NCBI GenBank assembly: GCA_946480445.1
Contig: CAMLJN010000012.1
Coordinates: 1-64,000 of the forward strand
Length of the DNA stretch: 64,000 nucleotides
From: an uncultured Buttiauxella sp.
GTDB taxonomy: Bacteria; Pseudomonadota; Gammaproteobacteria; Enterobacterales; Enterobacteriaceae
Direction: 5' to 3'
The position numbers and the translations under genes were made by a program. A model generated the notes under the pieces. That model saw only the letters and a list, made by a program, of their open reading frames with translations, was not told the origin of the DNA and did no database searches. The stretch's first letter is position 1. Every line of letters begins with the position of its first letter. Below are positions 42,667 through 52,256 of this stretch, piece after piece.

Positions 42667-43569
42667 CTAAAGCTCAAAATGCCCTTGCTGGGCCGAGGGA
42701 ACGACCGAGCAGGGATCCTGGTGAATAATCACGTCCGATCCAGGGAAATGATGCAGGATTGCCTGTTCTACCTGTTCTGCAATAACGTGCGCCTGAACCA
42801 ACGGTAAATTGTCTTCCATTTCGATATGAAGCTGAATAAAGCGGGTCGGCCCTGACTGCCGCGTACGTAAATCATGCGCGCCCCGCACGCCCGGCCACGA
42901 AGTGACAATATCAATAATGGCCTGGTGCTCGGCTTCCGGTAATGCCCGGTCTAAAAGAGACTGCACGGCCTCATAACCCATACGAATCGCGTTATACAAA
43001 ATATAGACGCCGATCCCTAATGCAAACAGCGAGTCCGCGCGATGCCAGCCATACCAGGATAGCGCTAAAGCAATAAGAATCGCGCCGTTCATCATAACAT
43101 CAGACTGATAATGAAGCATATCCGCCCGCACGGCCTGGCTTTGCGTTTTCCTGACGACCCAGCGTTGAAAAGTCACCAGAATAAGCGTGCTGAACAGGGC
43201 AATCACGGTAACGATAACGCCCACCACCGGCTGCTTCATCGGCTCCGGGTCGGCGAGATGCTGAAATCCTGTCAGGAAGAGGAACAGCGCAGAGCCTGAA
43301 ACAAACATGCTTTGCGCAAGCGCGGCCAGCGATTCAGCCTTACCGTGCCCGAACGTGTGCTCTTCATCCGCAGGCTGAAGTGAATAGCGCACCACGAGAA
43401 GGTTAGTGAGCGATGCGGCAATATCCACCAGAGAATCGACCAGCGCCGCCAGAATACTGACCGAACCGGTGTACCACCAGGCGAAAATCTTAATCAAAAG
43501 TAACAGCGAGGCCATCACCGTAGCAGCAATCGCCGCACGGCTGACCAGCCGTCCATATTGTTGATTCAT
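42667..43569 (-). CDS. fieF: Ferrous-iron/zinc efflux pump FieF
   Basis: Cation diffusion facilitator exporting Zn2+/Fe2+ by proton antiport. It is 300 residues with six membrane helices. Metal-site residues are Asp45 and Asp49 ([10 protein letters not shown]) with the His and Asp of HYQSD in helix 5; the cytoplasmic C-terminal domain carries the further site HDLRTRQSG. It is on the same strand as pfkA and cpxP, as in E. coli. Confidence 0.97.
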   Translation of the reverse strand: MNQQYGRLVSRAAIAATVMASLLLLIKIFAWWYTGSVSILAALVDSLVDIAASLTNLLVVRYSLQPADEEHTFGHGKAESLAALAQSMFVSGSALFLFLTGFQHLADPEPMKQPVVGVIVTVIALFSTLILVTFQRWVVRKTQSQAVRADMLHYQSDVMMNGAILIALALSWYGWHRADSLFALGIGVYILYNAIRMGYEAVQSLLDRALPEAEHQAIIDIVTSWPGVRGAHDLRTRQSGPTRFIQLHIEMEDNLPLVQAHVIAEQVEQAILHHFPGSDVIIHQDPCSVVPSAQQGHFEL

Positions 43570-43869
43570 AGAGGCTCCAACAAATGAATGTTGGCTAGTA
43601 TAGCGGATTCATTCTGGGCCTCAGACAAAAAAACGGCCCCATGGACGCCAGTAGGTCAAGGGTAGAAGAGCCATGCCATTCGATATGCTTTTCGGCCATC
43701 CGTTTGCACCTCTTCATTTCCTTTCGTATAAAAAATTATACGCATTGTCCTCAAAGGCAAGAGAGGTGTGGAATGATTAATCTCATAACCCGGGCTAAAG
43801 CCCAATGGGTTTCAGCCAACTAAAAAATATCTAATTTATTGATTTATAAAGGCAAATAGAATAACAGAC
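43570..43869. other. fieF-cpxP intergenic stretch
   Basis: It contains the toxin-like relic, the palindrome at about 43726-43742, and a plus-strand reading frame (43641-43823) with no ribosome site that I do not accept as a gene. A small GGGCT/AGCCC hairpin lies near 43791-43802. Confidence 0.5.
43636..43699 (-). pseudogene. Possible 5' relic of a RelE/HigB-like toxin gene
   Basis: On the minus strand a TATAAT (about 43738-43743, within the palindrome CGTATAA-TTATACG) precedes GAAGAGG (about 43708-43715) and an ATG (43697-43699). The frame reads MAEKHIEWHGSSTLDLLAS and then runs into a GCC-GTTTTTTT tract. An opening of the form EKxIEWxGSS resembles the start of RelE/HigB-type (Gp49-like) toxins as I recall them. 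Only about 20 codons remain and no antitoxin partner is present, so the identification is tentative. Confidence 0.35.
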
Positions 43870-43927
43870 AAAAAAAACCCCACCGTAAGGTGGGGTAAGA
43901 CAGGGATGGTGTCTATGGCAAGGAAAA
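43870..43927 (-). ncRNA. cpxQ: CpxQ sRNA (cpxP 3'-UTR)
   Basis: Directly after the cpxP stop the minus strand reads TTTTCCTTGCCATAGACACC (43927-43908) and then CATCCCTGTCTT, matching the E. coli CpxQ 5' part almost exactly. A terminator ACCCCACC-TTAC-GGTGGGGT and eight T end it. In E. coli it is released by RNase E and acts with Hfq to repress envelope-protein mRNAs, including that of the chaperone Skp. Confidence 0.9.
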
Positions 43928-43936
43928 CAGGGTTTG

Positions 43937-44446
43937 CTACTGGGTGCTACGGGTACTATGACTACTCACTGCCTGCAACGAAGACATCTTCTGCAGGTCC
44001 ATCAGTTCACGAAACTGGCTCATGCGCTGCTGGTGTTTGTCGTTTAAAACGGCTTGCTGCTCAGGCGTTAACAGGCGGTACATTTGATTGCGCACTTTCG
44101 CCATTTCTACCTGGCGGGCAACCTGTTCTTGTGCCATTTTTTCTGCCTGAGCACGAACGGCCGTTTCGTCAAAATGTTCTGCGGTGACCAGATTATGCAT
44201 GGTCTCCATTTCGCGAACGCTGACAGGTGGGCTATCATGCCTTGCCTGCTGCATCAGATCGCGCATCTGCTGGCGTTGTTGTTCAGTTAAATGAATGCCG
44301 TCAAACATTTGGCTCTGAACACTGTTACGCTTCACTATGTCTTCGCTAGCCAGCCACTTATCGTTTGTCGATACAGATGCGGCCTGGCAGGTCAGCGTCG
44401 CAAGCGCCAGTGTCGAGGCCATGACGGCAGCGGTAACATTGCGCAT
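43937..44446 (-). CDS. cpxP: Periplasmic Cpx pathway inhibitor and chaperone
   Basis: Binds the CpxA sensor domain and damps signalling, and guides misfolded proteins to DegP. It is 169 residues with a signal peptide to about CQA-ASV. The two LTxxQ signatures are LTEQQRQQM and [12 protein letters not shown] at 44444-44446 has GGGAG six bases upstream; a GTG one codon earlier is possible. It is divergent from cpxRA, with CpxR boxes between, and its 3'-UTR is CpxQ. Confidence 0.95.
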   Translation of the reverse strand: MRNVTAAVMASTLALATLTCQAASVSTNDKWLASEDIVKRNSVQSQMFDGIHLTEQQRQQMRDLMQQARHDSPPVSVREMETMHNLVTAEHFDETAVRAQAEKMAQEQVARQVEMAKVRNQMYRLLTPEQQAVLNDKHQQRMSQFRELMDLQKMSSLQAVSSHSTRSTQ

Positions 44447-44526
44447 CACTTGCTCCCGAAATCTTGTGTGCTGCGATTCAACGAGAGCCAGTCTACGATT
44501 CCCGCTGCAAACTAGCGTCAGGGGGT

Positions 44527-44541
44527 GTAAAACAACGTAAA
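44527..44541. promoter_or_regulatory. CpxR box between cpxP and cpxR
   Basis: A perfect GTAAA-ACAAC-GTAAA direct repeat with five-base spacing. It sits 81 bases from cpxP and 56 from cpxR, the place of the CpxR-P sites that strongly activate cpxP in relatives. Confidence 0.9.
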
Positions 44542-44596
44542 GTCATGGATTAGCGCGTCTTGATGACGTAATTTCTGCCTCGGAGGTAATTTAACA

Positions 44597-45295
44597 ATGA
44601 ATAAAATTCTGCTAGTTGATGATGACCGAGAGCTAACTTCCCTGTTGAAGGAACTGCTCGACATGGAAGGTTTTAACGTGCTTGTCGCACACGATGGCGA
44701 ACAAGCGCTGGAGCTTCTGGATGACAGCATCGACCTGTTATTGCTCGACGTAATGATGCCAAAGAAGAACGGCATTGATACGTTGAAAGAGCTACGCCAG
44801 ACACACCAGACGCCAGTCATTATGCTTACCGCACGCGGAAGCGAGCTGGATCGCGTTCTCGGCCTTGAGCTGGGTGCAGATGACTATCTCCCTAAACCGT
44901 TTAACGATCGTGAACTGGTGGCCCGTATACGCGCGATATTGCGCCGTTCTCACTGGAGTGAGCAGCAGCAAAATACCGACAGTGGTTCTCCGACGGTTGA
45001 AGTCGACGGGTTGAGTCTGAACCCGGGTCGTCAGGAAGCAAGCTTTGACGGCGTGGCGCTCGATTTAACCGGCACAGAATTCACCTTACTGTATTTGCTG
45101 GCCCAGCATTTAGGCCAGGTGGTCTCGCGTGAACATCTCAGCCAGGAAGTATTGGGTAAACGCTTGACGCCGTTTGACCGAGCCATCGACATGCATATCT
45201 CCAATTTGCGCCGTAAATTACCCGACCGTAAAGACGGGCATCCGTGGTTTAAAACGTTGCGTGGTCGAGGTTATTTGATGGTGTCCGCTACATGA
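44597..45295 (+). CDS. cpxR: Envelope-stress response regulator CpxR
   Basis: OmpR/PhoB-type activator. It is 232 residues. The receiver domain has acidic LVDDD (6-10), phospho-acceptor Asp51 in LLLLDVMMP and the Lys in PKPFND; the C-terminal winged helix includes DMHISNLRRKL. Stop and cpxA start overlap as ATGA. Confidence 0.98.
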   Translation: MNKILLVDDDRELTSLLKELLDMEGFNVLVAHDGEQALELLDDSIDLLLLDVMMPKKNGIDTLKELRQTHQTPVIMLTARGSELDRVLGLELGADDYLPKPFNDRELVARIRAILRRSHWSEQQQNTDSGSPTVEVDGLSLNPGRQEASFDGVALDLTGTEFTLLYLLAQHLGQVVSREHLSQEVLGKRLTPFDRAIDMHISNLRRKLPDRKDGHPWFKTLRGRGYLMVSAT

Positions 45296-46665
45296 TAAGC
45301 AGCCTTACCGCGCGTATTTTTGCCATCTTCTGGTTAACGTTAGCATTAGTGCTGATGCTGGTACTGATGCTGCCAAAGCTGGATTCGCGTCAAATGACCG
45401 AACTGATGGAAAATGAGCAACGTCAAGGCACCATGATTGAACAGCATGTCGAGGCGGAGCTGGCAAACGATCCGCCTAATGACCTGATGTGGTGGCGCCG
45501 CTTGTTTAGGGCCATTGATAAATGGGCACCGCCCGGGCAACGCCTGCTGCTTGTCACCAGCGAAGGTCGGGTTATTGGCGCTCAGCGTAACGAAATGCAG
45601 ATCATCCGCAACTTTATTGGCCAGTCTGATAATTCCGATCATCCGCAAAAGAAAAAATACGGTCGTGTTGAGCTAATAGGCCCGTTTTCCGTACGCGACG
45701 GGGAAGATAACTACCAGCTCTATCTCATCCGTCCGGCGAGTAACTCCCAGTCCGATTTTATCAACCTGCTGTTTGACAGACCTCTGCTGCTGCTGATCGT
45801 CACGATGCTGGTGAGCTCTCCGCTGCTGCTGTGGCTGGCCTGGAGTCTGGCAAAACCTGCCCGTAAGCTGAAAAACGCGGCCGATGAAGTTGCCCAGGGT
45901 AATTTACGTCAACATCCGGAACTGGAAGCCGGGCCGCAGGAGTTCCTTGCCGCCGGGGCGAGTTTTAACCAGATGGTGACGGCGCTCGAAAGAATGATGA
46001 CCACGCAGCAGCGACTGCTGTCGGACATTTCACACGAGCTGCGTACGCCGCTGACGCGTTTGCAGCTGGGCACAGCGCTGCTGCGTCGCAAAAACGGTGA
46101 AAGCAAAGAGCTGGAACGCATAGAAACCGAGGCCCAGCGTCTGGATGGCATGATCAACGATCTGCTGGTCATGTCCCGCAATCAGCAGAAAAACGCGCTG
46201 GCCAGCGAAACGATGAAGGCGAATCAAATCTGGTCTGAAGTGCTGGATAATGCCGCTTTCGAAGCCGAGCAGATGGGCAAATCCCTGGAGGTCACCTACC
46301 CGCCGGGGCCGTGGCTGATGTACGGCAACCCTAACTCTCTTGAAAGCGCACTGGAAAATATTGTTCGCAACGCGCTGCGTTATTCACATACGAAAATCGC
46401 AGTGAATTTCTCCGTAGATAATCAGGGCATTACAGTTACCGTGGACGATGATGGCCCGGGCGTAAGCCCAACCGATCGCGAGCAAATTTTCCGGCCGTTT
46501 TATCGCACAGACGAAGCCCGAGACCGGGAATCGGGTGGTACAGGTTTAGGACTGGCCATCGTTGAGACGGCCGTTCAACAGCATCGCGGCTGGGTAAAAG
46601 CGGAAGACAGCCCGCTTGGAGGCCTGCGGCTGGTCATCTGGCTACCGCTCTACCATCGTAGCTAA
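45292..46665 (+). CDS. cpxA: Envelope-stress sensor kinase CpxA
   Basis: Inner-membrane histidine kinase/phosphatase for CpxR. It is 457 residues: first helix at about 8-28, periplasmic sensor at about 29-162, second helix at about 163-186, HAMP, phospho-acceptor His248 in SDISHELRTPLTRL and a HATPase domain with NALRYS, DDGPG and GGTGLGL motifs. It overlaps cpxR by 4 bases. Confidence 0.98.
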   Translation: MISSLTARIFAIFWLTLALVLMLVLMLPKLDSRQMTELMENEQRQGTMIEQHVEAELANDPPNDLMWWRRLFRAIDKWAPPGQRLLLVTSEGRVIGAQRNEMQIIRNFIGQSDNSDHPQKKKYGRVELIGPFSVRDGEDNYQLYLIRPASNSQSDFINLLFDRPLLLLIVTMLVSSPLLLWLAWSLAKPARKLKNAADEVAQGNLRQHPELEAGPQEFLAAGASFNQMVTALERMMTTQQRLLSDISHELRTPLTRLQLGTALLRRKNGESKELERIETEAQRLDGMINDLLVMSRNQQKNALASETMKANQIWSEVLDNAAFEAEQMGKSLEVTYPPGPWLMYGNPNSLESALENIVRNALRYSHTKIAVNFSVDNQGITVTVDDDGPGVSPTDREQIFRPFYRTDEARDRESGGTGLGLAIVETAVQQHRGWVKAEDSPLGGLRLVIWLPLYHRS

Positions 46666-46698
46666 ACTCTGTCTGACGGGCCTGTTCAGGTGCTGACA

Positions 46699-46728
46699 AG
46701 GGAGGAAAAAGCGTGGTTTTTCCTCCCG
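46699..46728 (+). terminator. cpxRA terminator
   Basis: GGGAGGAAAAA-GCGTGG-TTTTTCCTCCC, a strong A/T-tracted hairpin whose loop resembles that of the hairpin at 4277-4312. Confidence 0.85.
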
Positions 46729-46772
46729 CCGCAAATTTTGCTATTCTGCGCCCCTTGTCTTATGGGGGTCGT

Positions 46773-47246
46773 ATGCTGAATATCGTGTTGTTTGAACCTG
46801 AAATCCCACCGAATACCGGGAATATCATTCGCCTGTGCGCTAATACTGGTTTCCGGTTGCATGTTATCGAGCCAACCGGTTTTGGCTGGGATGATAAACG
46901 GCTGCGCCGTGCAGGCCTGGACTATCACGAATTCGCCGCCGTTAACCGACATCAGGACTACAACGCTTTTCTTACGGCAGAAAACCCACAGCGCCTGTTT
47001 GCCCTGACAACCAAGGGTACGCCAGCTCACAGCGCCGTCAGCTATCAGGAGGGGGATTATCTGGTGTTTGGCCCGGAAACGCGTGGCCTGCCGGCAACGA
47101 TTCTTGATGCGCTGCCCGCTGAACAAAAAATTCGTATTCCCATGATGCCGGACAGCCGCAGCATGAATTTGTCTAACGCGGTTTCAGTGGTGGTCTATGA
47201 GGCCTGGCGCCAGCTCGGCTATCCCGGCGCCGTACTGAGAAGTTAA
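46773..47246 (+). CDS. trmL: tRNA (cytidine/uridine-2'-O-)-methyltransferase TrmL
   Basis: SPOUT-family enzyme methylating the ribose of wobble base 34 in two tRNA-Leu isoacceptors. It is 157 residues from [18 protein letters not shown]. The knotted SAM site shows in FGPETRGLP (about 98-106) and [19 protein letters not shown]. An in-frame extension to 46713 runs through the cpxA terminator. Its stop codon overlaps the cysE stop (4 bases, convergent). Confidence 0.97.
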   Translation: MLNIVLFEPEIPPNTGNIIRLCANTGFRLHVIEPTGFGWDDKRLRRAGLDYHEFAAVNRHQDYNAFLTAENPQRLFALTTKGTPAHSAVSYQEGDYLVFGPETRGLPATILDALPAEQKIRIPMMPDSRSMNLSNAVSVVVYEAWRQLGYPGAVLRS

Positions 47247-48064
47247 ATTCCGTCGCCGTATTCAAAGCCGTTGTTAGCGCCGCTAAAGTGTTGGTCCATA
47301 TCAATGGCTGGCTTATCGCTTTCTGGTTTGCCAACAATACGCGCAGGAACACCTGCCGCCGTGGTATGTGGCGGCACAGGCTGTAAAACCACAGAGCCTG
47401 CGCCTATTTTCGCTCCGCACCCGACTTCAATATTGCCGAGGATTTTTGCCCCAGCACCAATCATCACACCTTCGCGGATTTTCGGATGGCGATCGCCGCT
47501 GGTTTTACCCGTACCGCCAAGCGTGACCGACTGCAAAATCGACACGTCGTTTTCCACGATAGCCGTCTCACCGATCACAATGCCGGTTGCGTGATCGAGC
47601 ATGATCCCGCAGCCAATCTTCGCGGCCGGGTGAATATCCACCTGAAAGGAAACAGAAACCTGGTTTTGCAGAAAGATCGCTAAAGCCCGGCGTCCTTCTT
47701 TCCACAGCCAGTGGCCAATACGGTAAGCCTGTAGCGCGTGGAAACCCTTAAGGTACAGCAGAGGGGTTGAGTATTTATCCACCGCGGGGTCGCGGGTGCG
47801 TACCGCCTGAATATCGCAGGCTGCCGATGCGACTAGCTGCGGTTCCGCCGCATAGGCTTCTTCAACCACTTCACGAATAGCGATGGCGGGCATAATCGGC
47901 GAGGCCAGCTTGTTAGCCAGCATGTAACTCAGAGCGCTACCGAGGTTTTCGTGTTTCAGGAGGGTGGCGTGATAAAAACTGGCCAACATTGGTTCACAAT
48001 CGGCTAGCGCTCGCGCTTCGGCTTTAATGTTGCTCCACACCAGATCCAGTTCTTCAGACGACAT
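47243..48064 (-). CDS. cysE: Serine O-acetyltransferase
   Basis: First step of cysteine synthesis, feedback-inhibited by cysteine. It is 273 residues. The N-terminal helical domain is followed by a left-handed beta-helix of hexapeptide repeats (about 140-240: [41 protein letters not shown]) and a C-terminal tail with the terminal isoleucine that binds CysK. It is last in the secB-gpsA-cysE direction. Confidence 0.98.
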   Translation of the reverse strand: MSSEELDLVWSNIKAEARALADCEPMLASFYHATLLKHENLGSALSYMLANKLASPIMPAIAIREVVEEAYAAEPQLVASAACDIQAVRTRDPAVDKYSTPLLYLKGFHALQAYRIGHWLWKEGRRALAIFLQNQVSVSFQVDIHPAAKIGCGIMLDHATGIVIGETAIVENDVSILQSVTLGGTGKTSGDRHPKIREGVMIGAGAKILGNIEVGCGAKIGAGSVVLQPVPPHTTAAGVPARIVGKPESDKPAIDMDQHFSGANNGFEYGDGI

Positions 48065-48152
48065 GCACCCTCCAGGCAGAAATCAGCGTCCGGTAAGCTA
48101 TACCGAACGCCTCAGTTATCGCGGTTATCGTGTTCCCTCAGCCGCAACTGCG

Positions 48153-49172
48153 TCAGTTGCCGCTCCGTTCATCCTTGCGTGTTCGACCAAGCAACGTTAA
48201 TGCTGCCTCGCGAGCGTTTTTTCCGCAATATAATACCTGATAAATTTCCTCGGTTATTGGCATTTCGACAGCAAAACGCGATGCCAGCTCCCGCACTTCT
48301 TTCGTGTTGCGATAGCCTTCTACGACCTGGCCAATCTTCTGCTGCGCCGCATCCACATCCATCCCCTGCCCCAGCATCATGCCAAAGCGACGGTTACGGG
48401 ATTGGTTGTCGGTACAGGTCAGTACCAGATCGCCCAGGCCTGCCATCCCCATAAAGGTTTCAGGATCTGCGCCCAGCGCGCTGCCGAGGCGGGTCATTTC
48501 AGCCAGTCCACGGGTGATTAAAGCTGTTCGGGCGTTGGCGCCAAAGCCAATGCCGTCAGACATACCGGCCCCAATCGCAATCACGTTTTTCACCGCGCCG
48601 CCCAGCTGAACACCGATAAAATCAGGGTTGCTGTAGACGCGGAAGCTTTTGCCGCAGTGCAGCAGCTGCTGGAGATCCTGTGCGAAGGTTTCATCCGTTG
48701 CGGCAAGCGCGATGGCCGTAGGCAAACCCGCAGCCAGCTCTTTTGCAAACGTCGGCCCCGAAATCACCGCCAGAGGAATCGTCTCACCAAGGGCTTCGCG
48801 CGCGACATCCTGCAACAGTCTGCCAGTTTCAGCTTCCAGCCCTTTCGTTGCCCAAACGATACGTGCATCTTTACGCATCAAAGGCTTAATCTGACGCAGT
48901 ACCTGACCGAAGACATGGCTTGGCACCACCACGAGAATATCGCGGCTGGCGGCAAGCGCCGTCGCCAGATCGCTCTCCAGGCGGAGCGTGTCAGGGAAAG
49001 GCACATCGGGAAGGAAGGCAAGGTTACAGCGATCTGCCTGTAAGGTGGCGATATGTTGAGGATCATGGCCCCAGAGAACAACCTGGTGACCATTTCTTGC
49101 CAGGGTGATGGCAAGAGCGGTGCCGTAAGAGCCGGCACCGATCACAGTCATTGCAGCATTATGGCTGTTCAT
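48153..49172 (-). CDS. gpsA: Glycerol-3-phosphate dehydrogenase [NAD(P)+]
   Basis: Makes sn-glycerol-3-phosphate for phospholipid synthesis. It is 339 residues. The Rossmann motif [11 protein letters not shown] is at 11-21, the catalytic lysine is in [11 protein letters not shown] (about 192), and [13 protein letters not shown] contributes to the active site. The ATG overlaps the secB TGA by one base, indicating translational coupling. Confidence 0.98.
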   Translation of the reverse strand: MNSHNAAMTVIGAGSYGTALAITLARNGHQVVLWGHDPQHIATLQADRCNLAFLPDVPFPDTLRLESDLATALAASRDILVVVPSHVFGQVLRQIKPLMRKDARIVWATKGLEAETGRLLQDVAREALGETIPLAVISGPTFAKELAAGLPTAIALAATDETFAQDLQQLLHCGKSFRVYSNPDFIGVQLGGAVKNVIAIGAGMSDGIGFGANARTALITRGLAEMTRLGSALGADPETFMGMAGLGDLVLTCTDNQSRNRRFGMMLGQGMDVDAAQQKIGQVVEGYRNTKEVRELASRFAVEMPITEEIYQVLYCGKNAREAALTLLGRTRKDERSGN

Positions 49173-49639
49173 CAGGCATCCTGATGGTTTTCAGCACCTT
49201 CGCCGGACTGCTGCTGCAGGTAGCTCATAAACAGCGCATCGAAGTTAACCGGAGCAAGGTTCAGCTGTGGGAAGGTACCACGAGAAACCAGGCTGGTGAT
49301 AGCTTCGCGCGCATACGGGAACAGGATGTTCGGGCAGTAAGCACCCAGGCAATGTGCCAGCTGCGTGCCTTCAATACCACCGATGGAGAAGATACCCGCC
49401 TGCTGAACTTCACACAGGAATGCGGTGTCTTCGCCCAGCGTTGCTGTCACAGTGACACGCAGCACAACTTCGTAAACATCGTCTGCCAGCTGGCTGGAAG
49501 CGGTGTCCAGATCCAGTTTCACTTCTGGCTGCCAGTCTTTCTGGAAAACGTGCGGTGCATTTGGCGCTTCAAAAGAGATATCTTTGGTGTAAACGCGCTG
49601 AATCTGGAAAGCCATTTCGGTGTTGTTTTGTTCTGACAT
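49172..49639 (-). CDS. secB: Protein-export chaperone SecB
   Basis: Tetrameric cytosolic chaperone that holds preproteins unfolded and hands them to SecA. It is 155 residues as in E. coli. Conserved features include [18 protein letters not shown] and the acidic SecA-binding strand. It lies in the yibN-grxC-secB-gpsA-cysE order. Confidence 0.98.
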   Translation of the reverse strand: MSEQNNTEMAFQIQRVYTKDISFEAPNAPHVFQKDWQPEVKLDLDTASSQLADDVYEVVLRVTVTATLGEDTAFLCEVQQAGIFSIGGIEGTQLAHCLGAYCPNILFPYAREAITSLVSRGTFPQLNLAPVNFDALFMSYLQQQSGEGAENHQDA

Positions 49640-49672
49640 TTTTAAGCCCTTAAAAGAATAATACGTCCTTTA

Positions 49673-49698
49673 CTTATCCGCGACTCATGGCGGATAAG
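49673..49698 (-). other. Hairpin between grxC and secB
   Basis: Perfect nine-base stem CTTATCCGC / GCGGATAAG with an eight-base loop; no T-run follows. It may protect the grxC message end. Confidence 0.6.
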
Positions 49699-49703
49699 CC
49701 GCA

Positions 49704-49955
49704 CTAGCGCAGGAGGGGATCGAGTCCACCACGAGCGTCAAGCGCATACAAGTCATCACAGCCGCCAATGTGCTGTGCATCAATAAAAATCTGCGGCACC
49801 GTAGTGCGGCCACTGCGTTTGATCATCTCTTCGCGCTTGACGGCATCGCCATCAATCGGCAATACCTGGAAAGTTACCCCTTTGCTGCTGAGCAAGTCTT
49901 TTGCCCGGTGGCAGAAAGGACAGGTTGCTTTGGTATAGATCTCAATATTCGCCAT
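49704..49955 (-). CDS. grxC: Glutaredoxin 3
   Basis: Glutathione-dependent disulfide reductase, 83 residues. The active site CPFC is at 12-15, with the TVPQIF cis-proline loop and the GGCDDL glutathione motif. Confidence 0.98.
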   Translation of the reverse strand: MANIEIYTKATCPFCHRAKDLLSSKGVTFQVLPIDGDAVKREEMIKRSGRTTVPQIFIDAQHIGGCDDLYALDARGGLDPLLR

Positions 49956-49982
49956 GGCTTACCTCAGAATGCACCCAGATTA

Positions 49983-50414
49983 TTATTTACCACGAACCAG
50001 CGGCAGGTTTTCCCCGCTCCAGCCAGCAATACCTTCTTTCAGCAGGGTAACCTGCTCGAAGCCCGCTTTCGTGAGCAACGTAGCGGATTCCTGAGAAGAG
50101 ATACCGTTACTGCATACCACGATGACAGGCTTAGCCTTGTGTTTTTCCAGCTCAGCAAAGCTGCCGTTTTTGATGTCACCCGGCAGTAAATTGATTGAGT
50201 TAGCGATATGGCCTTTGCGGAAATCATCACGCGAACGCACATCAACGATAACGGCATCTTCTTTGTTGATGAGGCGCGTGGCTTCACCACGGGTAATCAC
50301 TTTAACCTTTGAGGTTAACCCTTTAAAGGTCATGAAAAGTACGGCGGCCAGCAAACCAACCCACGCCAGACTAAGTATGGGATGGCGACCAACGAATTGC
50401 ATAATTTCTTGCAT
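49983..50414 (-). CDS. yibN: Rhodanese-domain membrane protein YibN
   Basis: Has 143 residues. One N-terminal membrane helix (about 13-28) is followed by a rhodanese domain with VDVRSRDDF and the active-site cysteine in [10 protein letters not shown]. coli YibN has the same length and arrangement. It is the first gene of the leftward yibN-grxC-secB-gpsA-cysE group and divergent from gpmI. Confidence 0.95.
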   Translation of the reverse strand: MQEIMQFVGRHPILSLAWVGLLAAVLFMTFKGLTSKVKVITRGEATRLINKEDAVIVDVRSRDDFRKGHIANSINLLPGDIKNGSFAELEKHKAKPVIVVCSNGISSQESATLLTKAGFEQVTLLKEGIAGWSGENLPLVRGK

Positions 50415-50663
50415 GGGGGGTAATAACTCCCGACTAAGTAATATGAAAAAAACCAGGCAAGGAGTATACCTTCGCGGGGTGGCAATTACAGCCAGTCAGC
50501 ATGATGTTATGCAGATTCTGCGTGCTGTTACGGAAAAAACGCCCCTGTTGCCGATAAACCTGTCGTTATCCGGCCCCTTTCTTTGATCTTCTGCGGCTAT
50601 TTTCTTTGCCTGTCTGTAGTAAAATTACGCAAATTTTTTGTCTTTGACTTAGAGGTTCTTGCA

Positions 50664-52211
50664 ATGTCGGTAACGAAAAAGCCTATGGTTCTGGTGATTC
50701 TTGATGGTTATGGCCATCGTGAAGAGCAGCAGGATAATGCCATTCTGAACGCGAAAACTCCGGTGATGGATACCCTGTGGGCTAAGCGCCCGCACACTCT
50801 CATCAACGCATCGGGCCTCGAAGTCGGTCTACCTGATGGCCAGATGGGCAACTCCGAAGTGGGCCACGTCAACCTTGGCGCCGGGCGTATTGTTTATCAG
50901 GACCTGACTCGTCTTGATGTTGAAATTAAAGAACGTACTTTCTTCAGCAACCCGGTGCTGACCGCCGCTGTGGATAAGGCCGTTGCCGCTGGCAAAGCCG
51001 TGCACATCATGGGCCTTGCTTCTCCCGGCGGCGTACACAGCCATGAAGCCCACATTCTGGCGATGATCGAGCTGGCAGCAGAGCGCGGTGCGCAAGCTAT
51101 CTATCTGCACGCCTTCCTGGACGGTCGCGACACCCCGCCACGCAGCGCAGAAGCCTCTTTGAAGAAATTCGCCGACAAATTTGCAGCTTTAGGCAAAGGC
51201 CGCGTTGCTTCTCTTATCGGCCGCTACTACGCCATGGACCGTGACAACCGCTGGGACCGCGTGGAGCTGGCTTATGATCTGATGACTCAGGCTAAAGGTG
51301 AATACCAGGCAGACACTGCCGTTGCAGGCCTGCAGGCGGCCTACGCGCGTGATGAAAACGATGAATTTGTTAAACCAACCGTTATCCGTGCCGAAGGTGA
51401 AGCCGAGGCGGTAATGAACGACGGTGACGCGCTGATCTTCATGAACTTCCGCGCTGACCGCGCCCGCCAAATCACCCGCACCTTCGTTAACGCAGACTTT
51501 GACGGCTTTGCACGTAAAAAAGTAGTTAACTTCGGTGATTTCGTCATGCTGACCGAATATGCGGCCGATATTAAAGCCGCCTGTGCTTATCCACCAGCCT
51601 CCCTGACCAATACTTTTGGCGAGTGGATGGCTAAGCACGACAAAACTCAGCTGCGCATTTCCGAAACTGAAAAATACGCCCATGTAACCTTCTTCTATAA
51701 CGGTGGCGTTGAAGAGCCATTTGCAGGCGAAGACCGCGTGCTGATCAACTCACCTAAAGTGGCGACTTACGATCTACAGCCGGAAATGAGCTCTGCGGAA
51801 TTGACTGAAAAATTACTCGCAGCCATCAACAGCGGCAAATACGACACCATTATTTGTAACTATCCGAACGGGGATATGGTCGGCCATACCGGCGTTTACG
51901 AAGCGGCTATTTCTGCCGTGGAAGCGCTGGATAACTGCATTGCGCAGGTCGTTTCTGCCGTGCAAAACGTGGGTGGACAGCTGCTGATCACCGCAGACCA
52001 CGGTAACGCTGAGCAAATGCGCGACCCGGCAACAGGTCAGGCTCATACAGCCCATACCAGCCTACCGGTACCGCTAATCTACGTAGGCGATCGCAGCGTG
52101 AAAGCGGTGGAAGGCGGCAAGCTTTCTGATATCGCGCCAACCATGCTTAGCCTGATGGGTATGGAAATCCCGCAAGAGATGACTGGCAAGCCGCTGTTCA
52201 TCGTGGAATAA
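50664..52211 (+). CDS. gpmI: 2,3-bisphosphoglycerate-independent phosphoglycerate mutase
   Basis: Mn-dependent glycolytic mutase (3PG to 2PG). It is 515 residues from [15 protein letters not shown] (E. coli 514). The nucleophile Ser64 is in [17 protein letters not shown] and [10 protein letters not shown] supply metal and substrate ligands. An in-frame extension to 50583 overlaps the promoter. It is the first gene of gpmI-envC-yibQ. Confidence 0.97.
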   Translation: MSVTKKPMVLVILDGYGHREEQQDNAILNAKTPVMDTLWAKRPHTLINASGLEVGLPDGQMGNSEVGHVNLGAGRIVYQDLTRLDVEIKERTFFSNPVLTAAVDKAVAAGKAVHIMGLASPGGVHSHEAHILAMIELAAERGAQAIYLHAFLDGRDTPPRSAEASLKKFADKFAALGKGRVASLIGRYYAMDRDNRWDRVELAYDLMTQAKGEYQADTAVAGLQAAYARDENDEFVKPTVIRAEGEAEAVMNDGDALIFMNFRADRARQITRTFVNADFDGFARKKVVNFGDFVMLTEYAADIKAACAYPPASLTNTFGEWMAKHDKTQLRISETEKYAHVTFFYNGGVEEPFAGEDRVLINSPKVATYDLQPEMSSAELTEKLLAAINSGKYDTIICNYPNGDMVGHTGVYEAAISAVEALDNCIAQVVSAVQNVGGQLLITADHGNAEQMRDPATGQAHTAHTSLPVPLIYVGDRSVKAVEGGKLSDIAPTMLSLMGMEIPQEMTGKPLFIVE

Positions 52212-52256
52212 TCCCTCCCCATGAGGGGAAAGGCGATTTTTTCAATAACATGGGCC

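Noticed and set aside
43641..43823. A 60-codon plus-strand frame between fieF and cpxP
   Set aside because: No ribosome site, starts in a homopolymer-flanked segment, and overlaps the opposite-strand toxin-like relic.
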